This document shows, piece after piece, positions 54,919 through 64,000 of a DNA stretch of 64,000 nucleotides. Under the pieces are notes generated by a model. The model did not search any database, was not told the origin of the DNA, and was given only the letters and a program-made list of their open reading frames with translations. This DNA comes from Ruaniaceae bacterium KH17. Its GTDB lineage: Bacteria > Actinomycetota > Actinomycetes > Actinomycetales > Actinomycetaceae. The stretch covers positions 62,001 through 126,000 of the forward strand of contig FZQV01000002.1 in the NCBI GenBank assembly GCA_900199505.1, read 5' to 3'. The position numbers were made by a program, and so were the translations under genes. Within the stretch, counting starts at the first letter, position 1; the number at the start of each line of letters is the position of its first letter.

Positions 54919-55812
54919 ATGGACATCACGCAGAGCTTGAGCGCCTACGAGGCGCATCTGCGTGACGAGCGCGGCCTCTCCGCGAACACCATCACCGCCT
55001 ATACGCGGGATGTGCGGGAGCTGTTACTTTTCGTCTACGGTCCCGACGCCGATCGGGGCGAGGGAAGCGAGTTCACTCTGGCCGCGCTCCGGGCCTGGTT
55101 GGGCAGCGATCCCGATGCCGCACGCACCACGATCGCGCGGCGCGCCGCCTCCGCGCGTAGCTTCTCGACCTGGGCCACGCGCACCGGGCGCATCCCGGCA
55201 GATGTGGCCGCTCGGCTCGCCTCTCCGAAGGCCGCGTCCACCCTGCCCACCGTGCTCTCCACCGGTTCGGCAGCACGTCTCCTGGACACGGCGAAGGCCG
55301 GCGCCGAGAGCGCGATCCAGGTGCGGGACTGGGCGGCGCTGGAACTCACATACGCGGCCGGGCTCCGGATCGCCGAGGTCGTGGCGCTCGATGTGCGTAG
55401 CCTCGACCGCGAACGCCGCACCATGCGGGTTCTCGGCAAAGGCAACAAGGAGCGTGTGGTGCCGTTTGGTGCGCCCGCCGCCGAGGCGATTGATGCCTGG
55501 CTCACCCGTCGGCCAGAGCTCGCAACCGAGGAGAGTGGAGATGCGCTGTTCCTCGGCGCGCGCGGCCGCCGCGTCGATCCGCGCACGCTCCGCGATTCCC
55601 TGCACCGGCTGACGGCACAGGCCGGAGTGAAGGACCTCGCCCCGCACGGTCTGCGCCACTCGGCGGCCACGCACTTGCTGGAGGGTGGCAGCGATCTGCG
55701 CACCGTGCAGGAGTTGCTCGGGCACTCGTCCCTGCAGACCACCCAGCGCTACACCCACGTCACACCCGAGCGGCTGAAGGCGGCGTTCACTCAAGCGCAT
55801 CCGCGCGCCTGA
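54919..55812 (+). CDS. xerC: Tyrosine recombinase XerC
   Basis: A 297-residue recombinase with SAM-like N domain (SAYEAHLRDERGLSANTITAYTRDVREL) and catalytic residues Arg150, Lys174, His243-x2-Arg246, His269 and nucleophile Tyr278 (LGHSSLQTTQRYTHV). It resolves chromosome dimers at dif with XerD. The location between dprA and rpsB is the usual one for actinobacterial XerC, so it is not a phage integrase. Confidence 0.94.
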   Translation: MDITQSLSAYEAHLRDERGLSANTITAYTRDVRELLLFVYGPDADRGEGSEFTLAALRAWLGSDPDAARTTIARRAASARSFSTWATRTGRIPADVAARLASPKAASTLPTVLSTGSAARLLDTAKAGAESAIQVRDWAALELTYAAGLRIAEVVALDVRSLDRERRTMRVLGKGNKERVVPFGAPAAEAIDAWLTRRPELATEESGDALFLGARGRRVDPRTLRDSLHRLTAQAGVKDLAPHGLRHSAATHLLEGGSDLRTVQELLGHSSLQTTQRYTHVTPERLKAAFTQAHPRA

Positions 55813-55824
55813 ATCGAAGGAAAA

Positions 55825-57684
55825 ATGAAGCGAATCCTCGCCCTTGCTGCCACGGCGGCGCTGAGCATCGGTGCCCTCACGGCATGTTCCGAGGAGCCGC
55901 CGGATCCGGCGCTCACGGCCGCGGCATTGGCATCCGGCCTCACCGAAGGCAGCCTCGCGACGACCACGATCACGCAGGTGCCCGATCTGGACGGTTTGCT
56001 CGGTGACATTGCCGGCCTCGAGCGGACGGTGGCGGCAGTAGCGGAGGTTGACCCCGAGGACACGAAGGCGCTCAACCTCGATCTGGAGTGGACCTGGGAC
56101 GTCGATGGCCGCGAGTGGACCTACGCCACGGAGGCGCGCGCGCTGCTAAGTGATGCGAACCAGTGGGTGGTGCAGTGGGATCCCGCGATCGTGCACCCGG
56201 CGGCCACATTCGGCAGCACCTTCGAGATCACGCGCGGCTCACTGGGCGAGCGCGCGGAGATCGTCTCGGACACGGGCACAGCCCTGGTGACGGCACGAGC
56301 GGTGTATCGGATCGGGATCGACAAGACCCGCGTGACCACCGCCGCCGAGCAACGCGAATCCGCACTCGCGCTCGCCGAGGCCCTCGGTTACGACGATCCG
56401 GATGCATATGCCTCCACTGTGGGAAATGCCGGCGAGAAGGCTTTCGTCGAGGCGATCACGATCCGGCAGGAAGAGGCCGCAGCCTGGAGTGTGGACGAAC
56501 TGCGCGAGATCCCCGGCGTCAACGTGGTCAGCGACGAGCGCCAGCTCGCGCCCACGGCCCGCTTTGCGCGCCCGATCCTCGGCCGCGTGGGGGAAGCCAC
56601 CGAGGAGATCATCGAGGACTCGGACGGACGTGTTGCCCGCGGCGACATGGTGGGCCTCTCCGGGCTCTCCAAGATCTACGATGCGCAGCTCTCGGGCAGC
56701 CCAGCGGTCACGATCCACCTCCTCGTGAGCGATCAGCCGCAGCTGGTTTTCGAGGCCGATCCCGAGCACGGCGAGGACCTCACCGTCACGCTCAGCACAC
56801 AGCTCCAGAACCTGGCCGAGGAGATCATCGGTGGCGCCGAGAGCGTCGCGGCGCTCGCAGCGATCGAGCCCTCGACCGGCCGAGTCCTGGCCGCCGCCAC
56901 GAACGATCCGTGGAACGTCTCCTCGCTCGGGCAGTATGCGCCCGGCTCCACCTTCAAGGTCGCGACCAGTCTCGCGGCGCTTCGCACTGGGCTGAGCCCC
57001 GATTCGACCGTCGAATGTCCCGAAACTCTCACCGTGGACGGCAAGAGCTTCTCGAACTATCCGGGGTACTCGCACACCGGATCGATCACGCTGCGTGAGG
57101 CGCTCGCGTACTCCTGCAACACCGCGTTCATCGCCATTGCGAGCGAACTTGAGCCCGCAGACATCGCGAGTGCGGCACTGAGCCTCGGAATCGGGCAGCC
57201 GGGCCCGTGGCCGTTCGAGTACTTCTCCGGAACGGTCCCCACGGATGTCACCTCCACCGCGCACGCCGCCTCGGCAATGGGTCAAGGTGACGTACTCGTC
57301 TCGCCGCTCGCGATGGCGGGAGTCGCGGCATCCGTGGCGGCAGGCCACACCGTCACGCCGGTTCTCGTGGCCGAGGAAGGGCCCGAACTGGACTCAGCGA
57401 CCGTCCCGCTGACCGAGGCCGAGGCCGCGGGACTCGCGGACATGATGGCCGCAAGCGTTGAGATCGGCACCTCGCAGGTGCTCGGTCACCTCGGCGGCGC
57501 GCACGCGAAGACCGGCACTGCCCAGTTCGGCGTGTCCGATCCGCCCGAGACAAATGCCTGGATGATTGCCTACCTGGACGATCTCGCCGTGGCGGTGTTC
57601 GTTGAGGGCGGGATCACGGGTTCGGATGTCGCCGGGCCACTGCTGGACGAGTTTCTTACCCAGGCGCAACTGCTCACTCGATAA
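55825..57684 (+). CDS. Class B penicillin-binding lipoprotein with MecA-like N-terminal domain
   Basis: A 619-residue transpeptidase. The signal ends ALTACSEEP, so Cys22 is lipidated. An NTF2-like MecA_N domain (LDLEWTWDVDGREWTY, ~85-150) and a PBP dimer region lead to the transpeptidase domain with Ser375-x2-Lys378 (PGSTFK), SCN (430-432) and KTGTA (562-566). It cross-links peptidoglycan outside the membrane. Actinobacteria commonly keep one such lipoprotein PBP. The stop overlaps the M23 gene tail to tail by 11 bp. Confidence 0.93.
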   Translation: MKRILALAATAALSIGALTACSEEPPDPALTAAALASGLTEGSLATTTITQVPDLDGLLGDIAGLERTVAAVAEVDPEDTKALNLDLEWTWDVDGREWTYATEARALLSDANQWVVQWDPAIVHPAATFGSTFEITRGSLGERAEIVSDTGTALVTARAVYRIGIDKTRVTTAAEQRESALALAEALGYDDPDAYASTVGNAGEKAFVEAITIRQEEAAAWSVDELREIPGVNVVSDERQLAPTARFARPILGRVGEATEEIIEDSDGRVARGDMVGLSGLSKIYDAQLSGSPAVTIHLLVSDQPQLVFEADPEHGEDLTVTLSTQLQNLAEEIIGGAESVAALAAIEPSTGRVLAAATNDPWNVSSLGQYAPGSTFKVATSLAALRTGLSPDSTVECPETLTVDGKSFSNYPGYSHTGSITLREALAYSCNTAFIAIASELEPADIASAALSLGIGQPGPWPFEYFSGTVPTDVTSTAHAASAMGQGDVLVSPLAMAGVAASVAAGHTVTPVLVAEEGPELDSATVPLTEAEAAGLADMMAASVEIGTSQVLGHLGGAHAKTGTAQFGVSDPPETNAWMIAYLDDLAVAVFVEGGITGSDVAGPLLDEFLTQAQLLTR

Positions 57685-58156
57685 GCGGGTAGAGCCGCAC
57701 GAGCCGGTCCTCCAGCAGGCTGAGCGGGTCGATGTACTCGCGTCCAACCCGCGCCCCCCAATGCAGCCCACCGAATGGCTCATGCCCTGCCTGCAGTGTC
57801 CCGATCTCCTGCCCGACGGCGACCGCCTCCCCACGCTCGACGCTCGGCCAGACGGGCTCATAGGTGGTGCGAACGCCGTCGGCATGATCGATTGAGAGCA
57901 CCGGGCGGCTCGCCACGATGCCTGCGAAGGCAACCACGCCATCGGCTGCTGCCAGCACCGGATCGCCGGGGGAGAGTGCGAGATCCACGCCCCGATGCCC
58001 GGCCGCCCAGCGCACCTCGGGACGTTCGAACGGGCGAAGCACCGCCACCTCGGCGCCGGTGGGCCACTCGTAGACGGTCCCCGTGGGCTCCTCCGGCGCG
58101 GGCACTGCCGCGAGCGGGAGTGTGGACAATGCAATTGCAATCATGAGTGTCTTCAT
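57674..58156 (-). CDS. Secreted M23-family peptidase-like protein
   Basis: A 160-residue protein with a signal peptide (MIAIALSTLPLAAVPAPEEP) and a LytM-type domain: GHRGVDLALSPGDPVLAAADG (H-x3-D zinc ligands) and FGGLHWGAR, where HxH is reduced to one His, as in many short actinobacterial members. Zinc peptidase activity is therefore uncertain. It faces the PBP gene. Confidence 0.85.
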   Translation of the reverse strand: MKTLMIAIALSTLPLAAVPAPEEPTGTVYEWPTGAEVAVLRPFERPEVRWAAGHRGVDLALSPGDPVLAAADGVVAFAGIVASRPVLSIDHADGVRTTYEPVWPSVERGEAVAVGQEIGTLQAGHEPFGGLHWGARVGREYIDPLSLLEDRLVRLYPLIE

Positions 58157-58209
58157 GATGCGAGCCTCGCCTGCGGACGCGATCGCCGTCGACCAGGAGA
58201 TGCGGTGCC

Positions 58210-58242
58210 TGTGGATACAGTCCCCTCGCGCGGTGTGGATAA
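58210..58242 (+). repeat. DnaA-box-pair repeat, copy 3
   Basis: TGTGGATA (58210-58217) and TGTGGATAA (58234-58242), 24 bp apart, joined by CAGTCCCCTCGCGCGG. It lies 54 bp before the M23 gene's start and ~65 bp before the rpsB promoter. Confidence 0.75.
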
Positions 58243-58306
58243 CGGTGCACTAGCGAGCGTGGCGGACGCCTCAGGGATCGTGGCAGGGGAGCACCCCGCG
58301 ATCCGC

Positions 58307-58502
58307 TAAGCTAGATCCAGCAGTCGAAAGGCTGACTTCGCGCGCTCGAATACATGAGCCGAGGGGCAACGGTCTCGGGGAAACCCGTTAGCGTCCCTCG
58401 CCACGGGCGCCAGGACGGCGGAAAAACCGCCTTGCTAACCGAAACCGGGTCCCACAGGGACCCACAAGAGTGCGGCCCTGAGCCGTGCTGAAAGGACGCG
58501 CC
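58307..58502 (+). promoter_or_regulatory. Promoter and long structured leader of rpsB-tsf
   Basis: TAAGCT (58307-58312) is a good -10, giving a ~185-nt leader. It contains stable stems GGCGG-AAAAA-CCGCC and GGGTCCC-ACA-GGGACCC and a GGACGCG before ATG 58503. This is the place for autogenous control by uS2, but I cannot match a known leader class by eye. Confidence 0.55.
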
Positions 58503-59444
58503 ATGGCAGTCGTCACAATGCGCCAGCTCCTCGAGAGCGGCGTCCACTTCGGGCACCAGACCCGTCGCTGGAACCCCAAGATGAAGCGCTTCATTCTCAC
58601 TGAGCGCAACGGCGTCTACGTCATCGACTTGAAGAAGTCGCTCACGGAGATCGACAACGCGTACGAGTTCGTCAAGGAGACGGTCGCCCACGGCGGCACC
58701 ATCCTCTTCGTCGGCACCAAGAAGCAGGCACAGGAGGCCGTGGCGTCGCAGGCGCAGCGCGTGGGCATGCCTTACGTGAACCAGCGCTGGCTCGGTGGAA
58801 TGCTCACCAACTTCCAGACCGTCAACAAGCGACTCCAGCGCCTCAAGGAGCTCGAGCAGATTGACTTCGATGATGTGGCCGGCTCCGGTCACACCAAGAA
58901 GGAACTGCTCATGATGCGCCGCGAGATGGACAAGCTGAACCGTTCACTCGGCGGCATCCGCGAGATGGGTAAGGTTCCCTCGGCCGTCTGGGTCGTGGAC
59001 ACCAACAAGGAGCACCTCGCGATTTCCGAGTCCAAGAAGCTCGGCATCCCGGTCGTGGCGATCCTCGACACCAACTGCGACCCGGACGATGTCGATTACG
59101 GCATCCCGGGCAACGATGACGCGATTCGCGCCGTTGAGGTGCTCACCCGAGTGGTGGCCGACGCCGTCGCCGAGGGCCTCGTGGCCCGCCACAGTGGGAA
59201 GTCGGGCGAGGCCGCAGAGGCCGAGCCGCTGGCCGAGTGGGAGCGCGAGCTTCTGGGCGCCGCAGAGGTCGAGGCTGCGGCCGCGGCCGCCGCCGTTGAG
59301 GAAGAGGCGGAAGCCGTCGAGGCCGCCGAGGGAGCCGCTGATGCGGCTCCCGCCGTCGAGGCATCCAGCCCCTCCAGCCCGTCGAGCGCGTCTTCGCCCT
59401 CGGCCGCTTCCGCTGACGAGACAGAGACCACCCCGGCCAAGTAA
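58503..59444 (+). CDS. rpsB: 30S ribosomal protein uS2 with an acidic C-terminal tail
   Basis: A 313-residue uS2 starting [27 protein letters not shown], with [25 protein letters not shown] and [21 protein letters not shown]. After ~residue 250 the sequence is almost only Ala, Glu, Val and then Ser/Pro repeats, making it ~60 residues longer than a compact uS2. It anchors bS1 in other bacteria. Operon with tsf. Confidence 0.96.
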   Translation: MAVVTMRQLLESGVHFGHQTRRWNPKMKRFILTERNGVYVIDLKKSLTEIDNAYEFVKETVAHGGTILFVGTKKQAQEAVASQAQRVGMPYVNQRWLGGMLTNFQTVNKRLQRLKELEQIDFDDVAGSGHTKKELLMMRREMDKLNRSLGGIREMGKVPSAVWVVDTNKEHLAISESKKLGIPVVAILDTNCDPDDVDYGIPGNDDAIRAVEVLTRVVADAVAEGLVARHSGKSGEAAEAEPLAEWERELLGAAEVEAAAAAAAVEEEAEAVEAAEGAADAAPAVEASSPSSPSSASSPSAASADETETTPAK

Positions 59445-59469
59445 GGCCGTACCGAGCAAAGGAACGCAC

Positions 59470-60288
59470 ATGGCGAACTACACCGCCGCTGACATTAAGG
59501 ACCTGCGCAGCAAGACTGGCGCGGGCATGCTGGACGTGAAGAAGGCTCTCGACGAGGCCGATGGCGACGCCGAGAAGGCGCTCGAGATCATCCGCGTGAA
59601 GGGCCTCAAGGGCATCGCGAAGCGCGAGGACCGTGCGGCCCTCGAGGGTCTCGTGGTCGCGGACATCGCGGACAAGGACGGCCAGAAGGTCGGCACCCTG
59701 CTCGAGCTCAACTGCGAGACCGACTTCGTGGCGAAGAACGAGAAGTTCATCACGCTCGCGAACGAGGCGCTTGCGACCGCGGTCGCATCGGGCGCCAGCA
59801 ACGCCGACGAGCTCGAGGCCGCTGGCTTCAACATCACCGACGCGCAGGCCGCGATCGGCGAGAAGCTTCAGGTCCGTCGCATCGGCCGCGTGGAAGGCGA
59901 GGCCATCGAGGCCTACATGCACAAGACCGCCAAGGACCTGCCCCCGCAGGTGGGCGTGCTCGTGGCCACCGACGCCGCTGGCGCCGGAGTTGCCCGCGAC
60001 GTGGCGATGCACATCGCCGCCTACTCGCCGCTCTACCTCTCGCGCGAGGATGTCCCCGCGGACGTGGTCGAGAACGAGCGTCGTATCGCCGATGAGATCG
60101 CACGCAACGAGGGCAAGCCGGAGGCCGCCCTGCCGAAGATCGTGGAAGGCCGCGTGAACGGCTTCTTCAAGGAGAACGTGCTGCTCGATCAGGCGTTCGC
60201 CCGCGACCCGAAGAAGACGGTCGGCCAGATCGTGACCGAGGCTGGCGGCACCGTCACCGGTTTCGTCCGCTTCCGAGTCGGCGCCTAA
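59470..60288 (+). CDS. tsf: Elongation factor Ts
   Basis: A 272-residue EF-Ts: [25 protein letters not shown], the EF-Tu contact motif [33 protein letters not shown] and a C-terminal [20 protein letters not shown]. It releases GDP from EF-Tu. ATG 59470; a start at 59089 would lie inside rpsB and is rejected. A strong terminator follows. Confidence 0.97.
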   Translation: MANYTAADIKDLRSKTGAGMLDVKKALDEADGDAEKALEIIRVKGLKGIAKREDRAALEGLVVADIADKDGQKVGTLLELNCETDFVAKNEKFITLANEALATAVASGASNADELEAAGFNITDAQAAIGEKLQVRRIGRVEGEAIEAYMHKTAKDLPPQVGVLVATDAAGAGVARDVAMHIAAYSPLYLSREDVPADVVENERRIADEIARNEGKPEAALPKIVEGRVNGFFKENVLLDQAFARDPKKTVGQIVTEAGGTVTGFVRFRVGA

Positions 60289-60296
60289 CACCTCAT

Positions 60297-60333
60297 CGAA
60301 TGGCCCCAGCCGCGCAAGCGCTGGGGCCATTCG
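60297..60333 (+). terminator. Terminator hairpin after tsf
   Basis: CGAATGGCCCCAGC (60297-60310) and GCTGGGGCCATTCG (60320-60333) form a perfect 14-bp stem with a 9-nt loop, separating rpsB-tsf from pyrH-frr. Confidence 0.88.
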
Positions 60334-60367
60334 CCTAACCTCCGCCCCCGAACGAACAGGAAGAAAC

Positions 60368-61087
60368 ATGGCTCGACGCGTCCTTCTCAAGCTCTCCGGC
60401 GAAGTGTTTGGTGGCGGCAAAATAGGGCTGGACCCCAACGTTGTCTCCTCCGTGGCCGCAGAGATCGCCTCCGCTCAGGCCCAGGGTGTGGAGATCGCCG
60501 TCGTGGTGGGTGGCGGGAACTTCTTCCGCGGCGCCGAACTCTCCCAGCGCGGGCTGGATCGCTCCCGAGCCGACTATATGGGGATGCTCGGCACCGTGAT
60601 CAACGCGCTGGCGTTGCAGGACTTCCTCGAGCAGGCGGGGGTGCGCACCCGCGTGCAGACGGCGATCGCCATGGGTCAGGTGGCCGAACCGTACATCCCA
60701 CTCCGCGCCATCCGGCACCTGGAGAAGGGCCGCGTGGTGGTCTTTGGCGCGGGCGCCGGAATGCCGTTCTTCTCGACGGACACCGTCTCCGCGCAACGCG
60801 CACTCGAGACGCACTGCGATGAGGTGCTGGTCGGCAAGAATGGGGTGGACGGCGTCTACTCGGATGATCCGCGCAGGAACCCGGACGCGGTGAAGCTCGA
60901 CCACGTGACATATGAAGACGCCCTCCAGCAGGGCCTCAAGGTCGTGGACGCGGCCGCGTTCTCACTGTGCCAGGAGAACGGCCTAAGCATGCGCGTGTTC
61001 GGAATGAGCACGCCGGGGAACGTCACGAGGGCGCTCATCGGTGAGAAGATTGGAACACTCGTTACATCAGCCACGAAGGAGAAGTGA
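60368..61087 (+). CDS. pyrH: Uridylate kinase
   Basis: A 239-residue UMP kinase of the amino-acid kinase fold: [74 protein letters not shown] and [18 protein letters not shown]. It makes UDP. The stop overlaps the frr ATG (TGATG). Confidence 0.97.
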   Translation: MARRVLLKLSGEVFGGGKIGLDPNVVSSVAAEIASAQAQGVEIAVVVGGGNFFRGAELSQRGLDRSRADYMGMLGTVINALALQDFLEQAGVRTRVQTAIAMGQVAEPYIPLRAIRHLEKGRVVVFGAGAGMPFFSTDTVSAQRALETHCDEVLVGKNGVDGVYSDDPRRNPDAVKLDHVTYEDALQQGLKVVDAAAFSLCQENGLSMRVFGMSTPGNVTRALIGEKIGTLVTSATKEK

Positions 61088-61644
61088 TGACTGAGGAAAC
61101 CCTCCTCGACGCCGAGGAGAAGATGGAGAAGGCCGTTGCCTTCGCCCGAACGGAGTTCTCAAACATCCGGACCGGACGCGCCAATGCGGCGATGTTCAAC
61201 AAGATTCTGGTGGACTACTACGGTGCACCGACGCCGTTGCAGCAGCTCGCCTCGTTCAACATTCCCGAGGCCCGCACCATCCTGATCAACCCCTTTGATC
61301 GTGGCGCCACGAATGAGATCGTCAAGGCGATCCGCGATTCGGATCTCGGTGTGAATCCCACGGACGATGGCTCACACATCCGCGTTGTACTGCCCGTTCT
61401 CACCGAAGAGCGCCGCAAGGAGTATGTGAAGCTCGCTCGCATCAAGGCCGAGGAAGCGCGCGTGACCATTCGGTCTGTGCGCCACAAGGCGAAGGATGAA
61501 CTCGAGCGCATGAAGAAGGATGGCGACGAGGGCGAGGACGCCGTTGTGCGCGCGGAGAAGGAGTTGGACGCGCTCACCAAGCAGTATGGCGAGCTCGTCG
61601 ATGAGGTGCTCTCCGCGAAGGAGAAGGAGCTCCTCGAGCTCTGA
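61087..61644 (+). CDS. frr: Ribosome recycling factor
   Basis: A 185-residue RRF: KAVAFARTEFSNIRTGRANAAMFNKI, GAPTPLQQLASFNIPEARTILINPFD, RVVLPVLTEERRKEYVKLA and VRHKAKDELERMKKDGDEGEDA. It splits post-termination ribosomes with EF-G. ATG 61087 preferred over GTG 61084. Overlaps cdsA by one base. Confidence 0.97.
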   Translation: MTEETLLDAEEKMEKAVAFARTEFSNIRTGRANAAMFNKILVDYYGAPTPLQQLASFNIPEARTILINPFDRGATNEIVKAIRDSDLGVNPTDDGSHIRVVLPVLTEERRKEYVKLARIKAEEARVTIRSVRHKAKDELERMKKDGDEGEDAVVRAEKELDALTKQYGELVDEVLSAKEKELLEL

Positions 61645-62477
61645 TGACTGAAGCAGCCCCGCCGATCGCGTCCCGCGCCGGCCGTAATCTGCCGGCCGCG
61701 ATCGCAACCGGCGTGACATTGCTTGCCATCGTTGCGCTGTCGCTTGCCTTCAATCCGGTTGCGTTTGTGGGCGTGGCGATCGTTGCCTGCCTGATCGGGA
61801 TTTGGGAGCTGGCACGCGCCTTCACCGCGCGCGGACTAGACGTACCCGTGTTGCCCGTGTGGGTGGGCGCGATCGGAATCCTCGTGAACGCGTGGGTACT
61901 CGGCGCCTCCGGCATGGTCATCGCGCTGGTGTTGACGGCGGCGACCGTGTTTGTGTGGCGTGTGCTCGACGGCGGTGGGCCTGGTGCCGTACAGGATGCG
62001 GCGGCGGGCATCTTCGTGGCCACGTATATCCCGTTTCTGGCCGGGTTCGCGGTGCTGATGGCGCATGAGCATAACGGAGCGGCGTTGGTGGCCACGTTCA
62101 TCCTGCTCGTGGTTGGCAATGACACGGGCGGCTACGTCGTGGGCGTGTTGTTTGGGAAGCACCCTATCGCGCCGTCGATTAGCCCCAAGAAGTCGTGGGA
62201 AGGCGCCGTCGGATCCTTCCTGCTGACCACTGCTGTGGCCGCAGTGGCGATGCACCTGTGGATGGATATTCCGCTCTGGTGGGCGCCAATTCTCGGTGTG
62301 TTCATCGTGATCACCGCGACCACCGGGGATTTCGCCGAGTCGCTCCTGAAGCGCGATCTGGGGATCAAAGACTTCGGCATAATCCTTCCCGGCCACGGCG
62401 GCATGATGGACCGACTCGATTCGCTTCTGCTGACGGCGCCCGCCGCCTGGCTGGTATTCACGGTGGGGGTGCGATGA
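61644..62477 (+). CDS. cdsA: Phosphatidate cytidylyltransferase
   Basis: A 277-residue membrane enzyme with eight membrane segments and the CdsA signature in its last third: [38 protein letters not shown] and [20 protein letters not shown] (S-x11-K-R-x4-K-D-x5-PGHGGxxDRxD). It makes CDP-diacylglycerol for phospholipids. Overlaps rlmN by 4 bp. Confidence 0.96.
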   Translation: MTEAAPPIASRAGRNLPAAIATGVTLLAIVALSLAFNPVAFVGVAIVACLIGIWELARAFTARGLDVPVLPVWVGAIGILVNAWVLGASGMVIALVLTAATVFVWRVLDGGGPGAVQDAAAGIFVATYIPFLAGFAVLMAHEHNGAALVATFILLVVGNDTGGYVVGVLFGKHPIAPSISPKKSWEGAVGSFLLTTAVAAVAMHLWMDIPLWWAPILGVFIVITATTGDFAESLLKRDLGIKDFGIILPGHGGMMDRLDSLLLTAPAAWLVFTVGVR

Positions 62478-63634
62478 CCGAGTTCGTTCCCGTCGAGTCG
62501 CTCGACCCCGCGAAGCGGCTTCCGTTGCAGTTCACGGCGAAGCGCCGCGGCAAAGCGCCGCGGCATCTTGCGGATCTCGCACTGGCTGAGCGGCGTGAAC
62601 TCGTTGCCGAGGCCGGCCTGCCGGCGTTTCGTGCGGAGCAGCTCTCACGGCACTACTTTGCGCATCTCACGCGCGATCCGGATGCAATGACGGATCTGCC
62701 CGCGGCCCAACGTGAGTCGCTGTCGGACCTACTCCTGCCGGAGCTCGTGCGTGAGGTGACCGCCCTCGAAGCGGACGACGGTGCCACGATTAAGACCCTC
62801 TGGGAGCTGTTCGACGGTTCCCGCGTGGAGTCCGTGCTGATGGCCTACCCGGGCCGTAACACGGTCTGCATCTCCTCCGAAGTGGGCTGCGGAATGGCCT
62901 GCCCGTTCTGCGCCACCGGCCAGATGGGGTTAACTCGGAATCTCTCCACGGCCGAGATCGTGGAACAGGTGCGGCTGGCGGCAGCGGCTTGTGCGGATGG
63001 CACGCTTACTGGTGAACCAACGCGGCTCTCGAACATCGTGTTCATGGGAATGGGCGAACCACTCGCGAACTTCAAAGCCGTGATGGACGCCGTCCGCCGT
63101 CTCACCGATCCCGCACCGGAAGGTTTCGGCATCTCGGCGCGCTCCGTGGTGGTCTCCACCGTTGGCTTGGTTCCGGCGATCCGGAAGCTCCAGGCCGCCG
63201 GGATACCGGTGACGCTCGCGGTGTCCCTCCACGCTCCCGATGACGAACTGCGGGACAACCTGATCCCGATCAACTCGCGCTGGAAGGTGGGGGAGCTACT
63301 CGACGCCGCCCACGACTACTTCGAGGCCACTGGTCGCCGTGTCTCGATCGAGTACGCGCTGATCAAGGACATCAACGATCAGGCCTGGCGCGCGGATCTC
63401 CTGGCGCGCGAGCTCAACACGCGTGGCCGTGGCTGGGCGCACGTGAATCCGATTCCGCTCAACCCCACTCCCGGCTCGATGTGGACGGCTTCTGAGCCCG
63501 AAGTTGAGAGAAAGTTCGTCGAGACGCTGCGTGCTGCGGGAATTCGCACCACAGTGCGCGATACTCGTGGAAGTGATATCGATGGTGCGTGCGGTCAGTT
63601 GGCCGCCGCGGTTCTCACGGAAGGACGACGATGA
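62474..63634 (+). CDS. rlmN: 23S rRNA/tRNA adenine C2-methyltransferase RlmN
   Basis: A 386-residue radical SAM enzyme. The cluster Cys are 139, 143 and 146 in [58 protein letters not shown] and the late [22 protein letters not shown] with the catalytic Cys follow. It methylates A2503 of 23S rRNA. ATG 62474. Overlaps the DivIVA-like gene by 4 bp. Confidence 0.97.
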   Translation: MTEFVPVESLDPAKRLPLQFTAKRRGKAPRHLADLALAERRELVAEAGLPAFRAEQLSRHYFAHLTRDPDAMTDLPAAQRESLSDLLLPELVREVTALEADDGATIKTLWELFDGSRVESVLMAYPGRNTVCISSEVGCGMACPFCATGQMGLTRNLSTAEIVEQVRLAAAACADGTLTGEPTRLSNIVFMGMGEPLANFKAVMDAVRRLTDPAPEGFGISARSVVVSTVGLVPAIRKLQAAGIPVTLAVSLHAPDDELRDNLIPINSRWKVGELLDAAHDYFEATGRRVSIEYALIKDINDQAWRADLLARELNTRGRGWAHVNPIPLNPTPGSMWTASEPEVERKFVETLRAAGIRTTVRDTRGSDIDGACGQLAAAVLTEGRR

Positions 63635-64000
63635 CAAACGTGTTCCCACGCGTCGGACGCTGGCATCGTGGCTACCACACCGAGCAGGTGGACGAGTTCT
63701 TCGACACCGCTCGGACCGGGTACGAGAACGATGAACTCGACGACGAAACCGTGCGGGCGGCGGCCTTCGACATGGTCGTGGATGGCTACCAGACCGCCGC
63801 CGTCGACGCGGCCATCGATCGACTCGAGGCCGCTGTGGTGCGCCGCAAGCGCGCCAGCCACGTGGCCGCCACGAGCGAAGAATCCTGGATGTCCCAGGCC
63901 GTACAGCGCGCCACTACGCTCTACCCGCGGCTGCAGCGTCCCGCCGGCGAGCGCTTCGCGGACGCGCGCGGCGTGGGCTATGCCAAGGATGACGTCGATG
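63631..64000 (+). CDS. DivIVA-domain protein, 5' part only
   Basis: An open frame from ATG 63631 runs off the window end. The start, [25 protein letters not shown], is a DivIVA-type module (GYdxxQVDxFL), followed by a second such module, [26 protein letters not shown], as in short actinobacterial DivIVA-domain proteins found beside rlmN and dxr. Later sequence ([22 protein letters not shown]) is not diagnostic. Role unknown; polar or division-site targeting is a family inference. Confidence 0.85.
   Translation, partial: MTNVFPRVGRWHRGYHTEQVDEFFDTARTGYENDELDDETVRAAAFDMVVDGYQTAAVDAAIDRLEAAVVRRKRASHVAATSEESWMSQAVQRATTLYPRLQRPAGERFADARGVGYAKDDVD

Noticed and set aside
54919-55812. Mobile-element integrase
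   Set aside because: Length, intact XerC residues and the dprA-xerC-rpsB context identify the housekeeping recombinase.

Overview
The window is a high-GC actinobacterial chromosome segment. The evidence is actinobacterial families (DUF2469, DUF4233, DUF4232, DivIVA-like), a translational-type T-box before ileS, a GlnR-type box before amtB, and many leaderless promoters in which a TAnnnT-like -10 ends 6 or 7 nt before the start codon. Order Actinomycetales or a close relative is likely; I cannot name the species.

Layout. 1-6.95 kb is a carbohydrate or sugar-acid catabolic locus: dhaK (3' end) and dhaL, a DapA-family lyase, a TctABC tripartite carboxylate transporter, a GntR/FCD regulator with two matching 17-bp sites, a ribokinase-family kinase and a FucU/RbsD mutarotase. 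7-12 kb holds an SDR, a YeiH-type transporter, two PH-domain membrane proteins, a flavin split-barrel protein and VapBC. 12-25.3 kb runs T-box-ileS-folC, then a PTS-dependent dhaKLM operon set between folC and the DUF4233 gene, then accessory genes (GNAT, DUF559 nuclease-like, DUF4232, ABC-F) and ndk. 25.3-33.8 kb is smc, ftsY and the nitrogen operon amtB-glnK-glnD. 33.8-39.4 kb is repeat-rich and accessory: PadR plus a HAAS membrane protein, GNAT, and a lower-GC two-gene cassette (secreted protein plus four-TM protein) between two 219-bp copies of the 3' end of a DUF808 gene. 39.5-64 kb is mostly core: ffh, amidohydrolase, GntR-ABC module, rpsP-khpA, rimM-trmD (fused to an acetyltransferase), rplS, lepB-rnhB-DUF2469, ptsH-ptsI, yraN-comM-dprA, xerC, a PBP lipoprotein, an M23 protein, rpsB-tsf, pyrH-frr-cdsA-rlmN and a DivIVA-like gene cut by the window end.

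How the genes work together. ptsH and ptsI can supply phosphate from PEP to DhaM and so to DhaL, so a complete dihydroxyacetone phosphorylation chain lies in the window. The dhaKL pair at the left edge is a second kinase beside an aldolase-family lyase and a carboxylate importer, which suggests another substrate. AmtB, GlnK and GlnD form the ammonium-sensing unit, but GlnD ends after its HD domain and lacks the usual C-terminal ACT domains.

The most unusual signals are dispersed repeats. A ~36-bp element with two TGTGGATA (DnaA-box-like) sites exactly 24 bp apart occurs three times. A hairpin family with ~24-bp arms and an invariant 37-nt loop brackets the DUF559 gene. Two other palindrome families occur three times each, and a structured repeat lies in frame inside the amidohydrolase gene. 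The DUF808-flanked cassette is the best candidate for an undescribed accessory system; its function is unknown.
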